Part shown: positions 55,301 to 64,000 of the stretch, piece by piece
Layout: each line of letters opens with the position of its first letter
Numbering within the stretch: position 1 is the stretch's first letter
Assembly: GCA_917880885.1 (NCBI GenBank)
Contig: OU862919.1
Location: forward strand, 55,465,058 to 55,529,057
Direction of reading: 5' to 3'
DNA: 64,000 nucleotides
Origin: Limnephilus marmoratus
Lineage: Eukaryota; Arthropoda; Insecta; Trichoptera; Limnephilidae
Position numbers and translations under genes: made by a program
Notes under the pieces: generated by a model
The model's input: the letters and a program-made list of their open reading frames with translations, nothing else
What the model was told of the DNA's origin: nothing
Database searches by the model: none

Positions 55301-57430
55301 GAGGAGTGGGTAGAAATCTTGAGGTTAGTTTGTTCAGGAGTAACGGACAGAAGAGTCCATCCCTCACACTGCGGTGTAAGACGATGGATTGAGAGAGTCC
55401 GGCTGGAGGGGTCAAAAGGTCTCCCCAAACCAGTCTCTCAATCCGGCCGGCCATGCAGTAAATAGACGTGGACCATGCAATATTTGTGCACACCTACAGA
55501 ATCTTAACTTTGAAAAAGTTTGGAACGACCGCGACCGCCTGCGATCCCTTCTTACCACGCAAATGCCCAAAGATACTGTGTGCGTAGTGCGTAGGGACGT
55601 TTATCAATTTCAATTAAATTTTAGACTCGACGTTCAATTCGACTACATTCTTTTTACATTTTTTTTTCGTTCTTCACATTCTCAACTAAAACAAAAAAAT
55701 GACCAAATTTAATAATTAATAATCAACTAAGGGACTCTTTAAAACGATTTACTCAATGTATTGCAGGTTAGGTACCAAGTTCAGCATATTACAAAACTTG
55801 CTACAAGCATATTACAAAACTTGTTTCGGTTTGCGTAATATAATGTTAACCCTTTCAATCGCCTCCATCTCAATTAGGGCAACAATGCTTCACTATTGGT
55901 ATTGAATAGCAAAATGGGGTCTTTTATGTTTCTCCGTAATTACACCATACATTATGAACTTACGTTTGTATAATCACTTTGGGTCATTAATGGTATCATC
56001 ATGATATAATAAAGATTACTTCTTCAATCTTTGCAAATTCACTAAGTGTCGTCATTTTCAATTAAATTAAAACAAATCACTTTGTAAAACACCACTTATT
56101 TAATCAAAATTTTCTACATGTTTGAAAACCAAAGATTTCTTCTTCACATAAAAATAACAAAAGATAATCAAAAATATAGAAAAATCAAAATGGTGATTGA
56201 TTGCTTAAAAATATCATAATACAAACAATCATATAAAATGAAATATAAAAAATGTTTTAGGATTTGTAAGAGTTGCATTTATTTGTTTTCCAAAAAAAAA
56301 ATAAAAAAAAAATTATATACACTTTATTTTACAAAGTGATTTGTTTTCATTTAATTTAATACATATTACTCAGTACTTAAATGATGTTTAAACCTATCTA
56401 CCTAATTCTAAATTTCAAACTATGCCTAGTCGATAAAAAAATAAGTTTATTATCTAGTTTTCCGTTGTATTATATTGTATGCATATATGCAGCAACGCGA
56501 CGAAACACGCCGGAAAATCACCCGATTACAGGTGAACACCCGTTCACAGAGTTGATGACAGCGACGTGAGAATGACTTTTCCGAGTCGTTCTTTTTTTTC
56601 GGCATGTATGTGAAATAAGCTATCGGCGCGTTTTAGTCTCTGCTTTTTCATTTTCTATGTCCCGCTGCAAAGAATGTGACCAATCCTTAATCCATATCTC
56701 ATCATAATCCAGGCAAAAGGGGACATATTTTCCTTTGAAATGGATGAATTTTGAAATCAAATATCATTTTTTGGCGTTTTTGGAAGGGAAAGAAAAACAA
56801 AGGCTCAAAGATGGAGGGCAATAGATTCACGGAGTGCCTAGAAAATACTTATACTATGGTCAGCTAGAAAAGGCTTAACAACGTGACAGTTTAGGTTAGG
56901 TCTTTTTTTTAGTTTAGATCTTTAGTAAATTTTCATCGAATACCTATGAAAAACAACGAATATATTCAACGCGTAGTTAATACACAGATTACGGGGTTAA
57001 AGTGCACAAACTACGGGAGATGATCTACATGATGATAGAAGTAAAAAATTAAAATGAATTATTTTTACATTACCTTTTTTCTATTCAAAAATATTTTTCA
57101 ATAAAAGAATATAATTTTTTCCATACAAACAATTCAACTTTTTTACCCGAAAACTACTTTAAATTAAAATGAAGAATCACATGACGAGTGCACTTTACCC
57201 CTGGATACTTTGTACTATTATTCTAAGAAAATATTTTGAATTATTAAATAAACTAGCTGGTTCACGGCTTGGGTTGCAATGCCATATTAAAAGAAACACA
57301 TTTTTTCTCCCAGAATCACCTTGCCCGTGCGTCCCCGTTCCCCTCCCGCGTCCCCTTCATAGCTAGCTTTATAAATTATATCTTATATGTTATTCTGATG
57401 TGAAATATATTATGGTAAAGTTTCATTAAA
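55301..57430. other. AT-rich unassigned region
   Basis: No gene was recognised. A segment at 56055-56098 (ATTAAAACAAATCACTTTGT...) is repeated inverted at about 56320-56360 and at 58305-58350. 55460-55690 holds a short frame with no known domain. 56600-57400 shows nothing. Confidence 0.45.
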
Positions 57431-57439
57431 TTTGGGAGG

Positions 57440-57762
57440 CAGGAATGGATACCGCCGCCCCGGGAACCTTTATTGGATAACCAACACCTCTGCCATAGGT
57501 CACCCCAAGTGGTTCGCTACGTTTGGTGATTTAGCAGGGGTGCCCGGGTTCATGGGGAGAGGTTTGTCTAGGTTTTGGAGGCGGATGACCAGGACACACT
57601 GAACCCCAGGTTCCTACCCACCCCTAAAACCTTTTTCCTTCCCAGAACTCTCCCCTCCTTCCTTTCCAAAAAAAAACCCTCCACACAGCATCCCCAAAGA
57701 TGACATAGGCCCCGAGGGAAATTATTTTCAGGGCCTCCTGTGTGGAGCTCACGTAAAAAAAA
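57440..57762 (+). mobile_element. LINE-E-family 3' end
   Basis: About 320 bp end CCTCCTGTGTGGAGCTCACG plus an A-run. The last ~150 bp match the tails at 50.5 and 55.2 kb and the end of LINE-E at 10.7 kb. The upstream half is GC-richer and may be more of the 3' region. 5'-truncated; no coding domain kept. Confidence 0.68.
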
Positions 57763-57879
57763 ATACATATATTATAAATTCAGTAGTTTTTGCTCGAAAG
57801 AGTAACAAAGACACATGCATCCAAAAAAAAATCGAGTTTATAATATTATTAAGATAGATACAATGGCATTATACCTAAC

Positions 57880-58235
57880 TCTTTCATTAAATACTTATGC
57901 TTATTAGATTTGTCAAAAGAATTTATATATAAAGATGCAAAAATCAATCATTATGTGCATGTAGGATTACGAAAGGGATCAGTAGGATTTATCGGTCCAG
58001 TTAGGAGTTATACCGAGCCGAACCCTCTTACATGAAAATATCTGGAGTCCGTGAATTATTTTCCCATTGTTCACTGGTAGGTTGAGATGTTGTTTTGTAT
58101 TAATTATACTTATATAGTACACTTGCGTAGCGTGGATTGACTAGATGATCATTTGTGGAAGTGTTTACTTTGTCCTGTGGGGACGATTTAACCTGGACAA
58201 TAAGTCATAAAAAATATTTATTAAATTACGAATTA
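57880..58235 (+). pseudogene. R4/Dong-like LINE, old copy 4, plus strand
   Basis: The frame reads LDLSKEFIYKD, VGLRKGSVGFIGPVRS and TEPNPLT, stop, matching the C-terminus LDLSKNLYIKM...EGSVGFIGSIRNATEPNPLI of copies 1-3. The following 3' untranslated part (AAAATATCTGGAGTCCGTG...ATTTAACCTGGACAATAAG) matches theirs with many changes. It is clearly older and in the opposite orientation to the other three. Confidence 0.8.
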
Positions 58236-58711
58236 GTTAATGTTTCAATTAATAAATTAATTAATAATTAAAGTAATTTGGCAATTTATTTATTAATTTA
58301 GTCATTTTGATTAAACAAGCGGTGTTTTACAAAGTGATTTGTTTTCATTTAATTAACATTACATTCCACGAATTCGAATCCTTCTCACAACTAACTTTAT
58401 TTTAACTCCCTACGTCCTTATGATTCCTCCGATACTCATGATTATAATTATTCCTTTAATATTTTTGATTGTTTTACTTCGCTTAACTGTCTTAGTTCAT
58501 ACCATCTTGACAAAGCCCAATCTCATACTTTTAATACATGTAAATAACCAAATGATCGTAGTTCTTCTGTGTGTACTTACTCGCTTTATTTCTGAAATCA
58601 TTAGAGAAACTAAAAACATTAATTTCTTCGGTTTTCCACTATCGTTACACATCCACTTAACTTACAATGTCTCTGTTGTAATCAAACCCCCACCATACAC
58701 AGACGTTAAAA

Positions 58712-59845
58712 ATGGACCCAACAAACTCTATCGATAATTTTCTTAACATCACGGTTCAAACGACAAACGACATAAATGCATATAAAAAAATTATCTCAAC
58801 ACCTAAAGCACTAAAAATATTTGCCATGAATATCCGTAGCCTCAATAAAAACTTCGACAATTTACTTGTACTCCTAACTGACTTAGGAAATGAATTCGAT
58901 ATAATTGTTCTGTCAGAGTGCTGGATTAATGCAAATTATATCCCGAAGATAATCAACAACTACTCTGTGTATAATACAACTCGACACAGGTCCCAATCTG
59001 ATGGGGTCATAGTTTTTGTCAAATCCTACTTAAACCCTACAGTGTCTGTAACTACAGTTGACCATGCAAATTGCCTCAAAATCACAATTGACAACTTAAA
59101 TGTCTTCGCCATATATCGCTCCCCTAAGTCCAATAATGTATCCTCTTTTCTCTACTCGCTTGAAAAAAATATTGATGACACAACTAAGGATCTCATCATA
59201 ATCGGTGATATCAACATAGACATCCTAAACGAAGCTAGCCCTCATACTACAAAATACCTAAACCTAATGGGTCTTCATGGCCTTATACCATACATCAACA
59301 TACCTACCCGAGTCACACTCACTAATAAGACATGCATAGATCACATCATGGTCAGAACAAAGCGAATCGCTAAATCAATTGTATTTGAATCTTCGGTGAC
59401 AGACCACTACTCAACCATCCTAGAAATACACAACTCAAAATCTCCTCCCCTTATGTCTAGTAATCCTTCTCATAACATTGTAAATATGGATCATCTGATA
59501 AAGTCAGTAGAACAAGAAAAATGGGAGTCTACCCTACTCTGTGAAAATGTTGACACAGCTCTTGAAATGTTTTCTGCATCACTAACTGCCCACATTAACT
59601 ACGCCTCTTTCCCCCCCAAAACAGCCTCCAACAAAAAAAGGAAGCTAAAACCTTGGATTACGAATGGCCTTATCTTCTGCATACGTAAAAGAGACAGACT
59701 CCACAAACAAGCACTAAATAACCTAGACCCCCAATTCTTCCGTTTCTACAAAAAGTATCGTAATATTTGCAATAACCTGTTAATAATAACCAAACAAAAA
59801 TACTATAAAAAAAAATTGATGATTCAGGATATGACAGTAAAGTAA
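58712..59845 (+). pseudogene. LINE-F ORF2 part 1: endonuclease and linker
   Basis: The ATG at 58712 opens 377 codons. The endonuclease blocks are all present: FAMNIRSLNKN, LSECWIN (catalytic glutamate), DGVIVFVKS, FAIYRSPKS, IIGDINIDI, TCIDHIMV and VTDHYSTIL with the catalytic histidine. A linker with LKPWITNGL and KYRNICNNL follows, as in LINE-A. The frame is lost at an A9 run (59807-59815) and continues in another frame as part 2. This is the best preserved endonuclease domain in the window. Confidence 0.9.
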
Positions 59846-61650
59846 TCTGGAACGTAGTCAATGACATCTCAGAAAATAAAAAAACTTCACTCAATATTCA
59901 ATCACTAGTAATTAATGGGAAAAATATCCAAGTCCACGAAGACCCAAAAACCTTAGCCGATCACGCCAACCATTATTTTAGTAACATCGGAACGAACTTA
60001 GCCAACAAAATTCTTAAAGCCACAAATAAAACCCAAAACCTTCCAACTTTACGGGTAAGACTACAGAACTCTCTCCATCCCACACTCATCTTAGCCCCCA
60101 CATCCACTAAAGAAATTTTTGACACAATACTTTCCATAAAAACAAATAGTGCTGCAGGTATTGACAACATTTCACCTTACATTCTAAAACACATAGCTCA
60201 CTTTATTACCACACCGTTAAAACACATTGTAAATCTAAGCTTCAATAGCGGCTCCTTCCCTATCCAACTAAAACATGCAACGGTTATCCCAATATATAAG
60301 AGTGGCGACAAAACAAATATCGAAAACTACAGACCCATTTCTTTGCTAAGTGTCTTATCAAAAATCATTGAAAAAATTGTTAAAAGTAGACTTATCTCCC
60401 ATTTGGAAACCCAGAAGATTCTCTCGCCCAATCAGTTTGGCTTCCAAGAAAAAATTAGTACAGAATCTGCAATCTTAGATCTGACTGAGAACATCACAAA
60501 TAGCCTGAACGAAGGCGATTCTTGCCTAGCCATATTCTTAGACTTAGCCAAAGCATTCGACACAGTTTCCCACCCTATACTTCTGGAAAGACTCTCTCAA
60601 ATAGGCATCCGGGATTCAACTTTTAACTGGTTCTCCTCATACCTTACTGGTAGATCACAAACCGTGAAAATTAATAACGTGGCCGTAAGTAACCCTTTGC
60701 CAATACAATTCGGAGTCCCACAAGGAAGTGTTCTAGGCCCAATTCTATTCCTAATATACATCAATAAACTCTGTAACCTACCCATAACCGGAAAACTAAT
60801 ATCCTTTGCAGATGATACTGTGCTTATAGCTCGACATAAAAACTGGAAAGGAGCTTTCGACATAGCTCAATATGACATAGGCCTTGTAAAGAATTGGTTA
60901 GATGATAATCTCCTCACCCTCAATGCTGGTAAAACAAAATGTTTAACCTTTAGTCTGTCTGCTGCCACCCAACCTACTAACAACCAGAAAATAATAATCC
61001 ACTCTTGTCCAAGACCTTACTCTTCCTGTACTTGCCCAAATTTGGAAAAAGTTTCCCATATAAAATACCTGGGGGTCCTAATTGATCATCATCTTCGTTG
61101 GAATCAGCATTTAGCCAGTCTAATCCCCCGAATTCGCAAGCTCTCCTATGTTTTTCGAACTCTAAGAAATATCATTACTCCTACAATACTAAAAAGAGTT
61201 TACTATGCTCTCTGCCAATCCCTATTAGTATATGGCATCATAATTTGGGGCGGCTGTGCTCATAAATTTATTGATCCCCTACAAAAAGCTCAAAAAACGA
61301 TAATACGTGTTATCAACAAGCGACCGACAAGATACCCCTCCACTCGACTCTTCACTGAATATAATGTTCTAAACATACGGCAACTCCATCTAAAATTTAC
61401 TTTAACGCATTTCATGTTTCAAATATAAGAAAAAAACTCTCTTACATCATAATTACACGACCAGAACAATAACCAACCGACACTACAATGTACCGACATT
61501 ACATACCACGTCAGCTCGAAGACATTTCATATACCTAGCTCCTAAAATATTTAACCTTCTCCCTGAGAACTTAAAAACCGAAACCCAACCGCTCACCTTT
61601 AAAAAACATTTATCACAATGGATCCTTACAACTAGAAATGATGATTAGAA
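59816..61650 (+). pseudogene. LINE-F ORF2 part 2: reverse transcriptase
   Basis: After the A-run the frame reads on through INSAAGIDNISPYIL-like RT start (TNSAAGIDNIS), ENYRPISLLSVLSKI, QFGFQEKISTESA, IFLDLAKAFDTVSH, FGVPQGSVLGPI, the catalytic SFADDTVLIA near 60805, KYLGVLIDHHLRW and YGIIIWGGCAH. A frameshift near 61425-61437 precedes the last block, with APKIFNLLPENLK and a stop near 61648. All catalytic residues of RT are kept. Together with part 1 this is one protein with two small lesions. Confidence 0.9.
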
Positions 61651-61773
61651 ACGGTGTTCCTTAATTCCTTAATTTAAGAGTTTATTAAATTACTATTTCT
61701 TATAATATGTATTATTATCAACTTATTATTACAATATTATTACTAATTTTTGTTATTATCATAATTATTTTTT

Positions 61774-61812
61774 ATACGCACCAGATTTAAATGTCCGGGT
61801 TAAATTTTCCCC

Positions 61813-61867
<55 letters not shown>

Positions 61868-64000
61868 TTATAAATACAAAAAATATAAGAACAACATGTC
61901 AACCTACTAGTGACCAAATGGGAATATAATTCACCGACTCCAGATATTTTCATATCAGAGGGTTCGGCTCTGTGGCATTTCTAATTGAACCTATAAATCC
62001 TACTGATCCCTCAATATAAATATTTAAAAAATCTTTTGTAATCCTACATGTATTTAAAATTACTGCTTTTTGCATTTTTATATACAAATTCTTTGACAAA
62101 TCTAATATGCTTAAATTTTGAATCAGATTCCTAGGTATTATGCCAGTGGCCGAAATAACAAATGGTAATACTTTTATAGTCCGAGAATGCCAAATTCTTT
62201 TAATCTCATTTCCTTAATCTGTGTATTTTCTAATTTTTTCAGAAACAGTTTTTTGAATATTACAGGAATTTGGAATAGCTACATCAATGATATAAGTTAT
62301 TTTTTTAATTTTGTCATGTAAAACTATATCAGGTCTATTATGACTAATTGTTCTGTCTGTTAGTATAGTTTTATCATAATATATTTTATAAAATTCATTT
62401 TCTATAAATGAATTTGGTTCATATTCATAATAAGGTACTACATTACGGCAATCAATCAAGTTATGTTTAATTACCAAACTTTGGTGAATTATTTTTAAAA
62501 CCTGATTGTGCCTAAATGTATACTCAGAAGGCGCTAATATAGAACATCCCGATATAATATGTTCTATAGTTTCGGGAAAAGCCAAACATTTTCTACATAA
62601 ATCATCAATTTGATTTATATCTTTGATTATATGCTTTCTATAATTTTTAGTATATATAATGACTCTATCTTGAATGGCAAGCATATATCCTTCTATTTCT
62701 GCGCTCAACTCTCCAATACTCAACCATTTGTTTGACGAAAGTTTGTCAACATACGTTTGGTTGAGATAATTGAAGTGTTTTGCGTGAATAATTTTATTTG
62801 ACCAGGAATCTAATAATTCCTGGTTAGTATTTATAAGAATGTTGGCATTCTCGTCATATAAATTTAAAGGTGTAATATTTCTATCTGCCTTGCAAATTAT
62901 TTTGTGCATTTCTGAGCTATTAGCTTTCCTATGGAAAAAATTTCTAAGCATTTTTACCTGATTGTGTTTCAAAGATGTTATTTTGACTACACCTCTACCT
63001 CCTAAATTTCTAGGTAAATTAATTCGTTCTATAGCTGAATTTGGATGATGGCAATTAAATTTTGTTAACGTAGTTCTAATTAATCGTTCTAAACTATCTA
63101 AATCTGTATTGGACCATTTAATTATGCCAAATGAGTACGTTAGTAGAGGTATTGCCCAAGTATTTATTGCTTTTACTAAATTTTTAGCAGATAGATTGCA
63201 TTTTAAAATTTTTCTGATCCTAGTTTGAAATTTAATCCTAATATCATTTTTAATACTAGTGTGATCTAATCTATTCGATTGCGGGTATCCTAAATATTTA
63301 TAAACCTCATCCCCTTTCATACTTTGAATTTTGAAATTTCTAAATATACCCTCGTCTCCATCTACAATTTTGCCTTTCTCTATATGGATAGTTTTACATT
63401 TATCTAAACCAAAAGTCATTTTAATATCATCTGAAAAAATTTTAACTACCTTAATCATTTTCTCTAAATTTGATTCAGAATTTGAAAATAATTTTATATC
63501 ATCCATATATAATAGATGTGAAACTATACTACTCTCTCTTGTATTACCCTTAATTTTTATTCCAAACTTGCTTTTAATTAACATTTTAGAAAGGGGATTC
63601 AATGCTAAGCAAAACCAAAGAGGGCTCAATGAGTCTCCTTGAAAAATCCCTCTTTTTATTGAAATGCCCGGTACTACTATTTTCTTACCTTTTAAATTAA
63701 CTAGCAAATCTGTATTCCAAAAGGACATAATATTTTTCAAAAAGCTAATTATAATTGGGTTAACTTTATATATTTTTAATATTTTGATTAGCCACGAGTG
63801 CGGGACACTATCAAAAGCTTTTTGATAATCTATATAACAAGTATGTAAATTACGCTTTTGATTTTGAATTTGTTTTAAAATTACAGAATCAATAACTAAC
63901 TGTTCTTTACATCCCATATGTTTTCTGCGACAACCTTTTTGTTGTTCAGATAAAATATTTTTTTCATCCAAATGAGTATATATATTAAATCTGTCAAGCA
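61774..64000 (-). mobile_element. R4/Dong-like LINE, copy 3, runs off the right edge
   Basis: It has the same 3' end as copies 1 and 2 (ACGCACCAGATTTAAATG on the plus strand). The A-run after it is ~48 nt long and replaces about 75 bp present in the others, a local deletion with expansion. It sits in the ATT-rich tail of LINE-F. It is the longest copy and shows the RT palm missing from copies 1 and 2. Confidence 0.87.
62214..64000 (-). pseudogene. R4/Dong-like polyprotein: reverse transcriptase, zinc knuckle, restriction-like endonuclease, partial
   Basis: From the right edge the minus strand is open for about 590 codons: ILSEQQKGCRRKHMGCKEQL, CYIDYQKAFDSVPHSWL, GIFQGDSLSPLWF, the active site LLYMDDIKLF near 63510, KYLGYPQSNRL, GRGVVKITSLKHNQV, the CX2CX8HX4C knuckle CRKCLAFPETIEHIISGC near 62580, and the PD-X14-D endonuclease near 62320. 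A TAA at 62216-62214 replaces a leucine codon of copies 1 and 2; the frame then continues to TEPNPLI near 61960. YMDD instead of FADD, plus the C-terminal knuckle and restriction-like nuclease, separate it from the CR1-type LINEs here. Confidence 0.9.

Larger units (their letters stand above)
58360..61772 (+). mobile_element. LINE-F, nearly full-length CR1-group LINE
   Basis: A leader of uncertain start precedes a complete endonuclease-reverse transcriptase ORF2 broken by two homopolymer frameshifts. The 3' region (61650-61772) is rich in ATTATT. The R4-like copy 3 begins directly in that tail. No gag-like ORF1 lies upstream; a hydrophobic frame at 58420-58737 overlaps the ORF2 start but has no recognised domain. 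Confidence 0.85.

Noticed and set aside
58420..58737. Hydrophobic 105-residue membrane protein upstream of LINE-F
   Set aside because: Low-complexity AT-rich translation, overlaps the ORF2 start, no family signature; could be leader sequence.

Overview
This window looks like a piece of an AT-rich arthropod genome, most likely an insect. I find no host gene. Almost everything I can name is a transposable element or a broken piece of one. The evidence for an insect is the mix of families (CR1-group, RTE-like and R4/Dong-like LINEs, a Gypsy retroelement with an insect-type envelope gene, BEL-Pao, Penelope, piggyBac, hAT, a tRNA-derived SINE) and a short CCTAA (TTAGG) telomere-type run at 54.07 kb. 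I cannot name the species.

Layout. 0-4.4 kb: a minus-strand LINE (here LINE-alpha) that leaves the window on the left. It has a gag-like ORF1, an ORF2 with endonuclease and reverse transcriptase, and between them an extra, diverged endonuclease-like ORF. 4.4-9.4 kb: 5'-truncated LINE scraps and unassigned sequence. 9.4-40.6 kb: one plus-strand CR1-group LINE (LINE-A) opened by a five-layer nest. A Gypsy element with env (13090-40054, TSD AACG) sits in LINE-A. A non-autonomous LTR element B (19089-34977, TSD TTGT) sits in its reverse transcriptase gene. LINE-C sits inside B. A related LTR element D (22361-33016, TSD ACAT) sits in LINE-C. R4/Dong-like LINE copies and tandem arrays sit in D. A Penelope-like element also cuts env, and a foldback element cuts gag. 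At each LTR-element boundary the host reading frame resumes exactly when the insert and one TSD copy are removed.

40.6-44.4 kb: a LINE tail repeat and a Penelope-like element with inverted arms whose coding remnant is split by a young SINE. 44.4-53.8 kb: a second nest. A hAT element (44492-53766, TSD GTTGTAGC) holds a BEL-Pao element (45330-49736, TSD ATTAC) and an inverted-repeat element, which in turn holds a LINE tail with a ~66-bp TSD and a piggyBac element (50664-53059, TSD TTAA). 53.8-58.3 kb: minisatellites, truncated LINE tails and unassigned AT-rich DNA. 58.4-61.8 kb: a nearly complete CR1-group LINE (LINE-F). 61.8-64 kb: a third R4/Dong-like copy running off the right edge.

Age order, from mismatches counted by eye between paired LTRs: D is youngest (4 in 699), while B (~16 in ~700), the Gypsy element (~12 in ~520) and BEL (~8 in ~380) are older and similar. 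This agrees with D being the innermost LTR insertion. No element seems able to move on its own: each coding region has at least one stop or frameshift, is truncated, or is absent.
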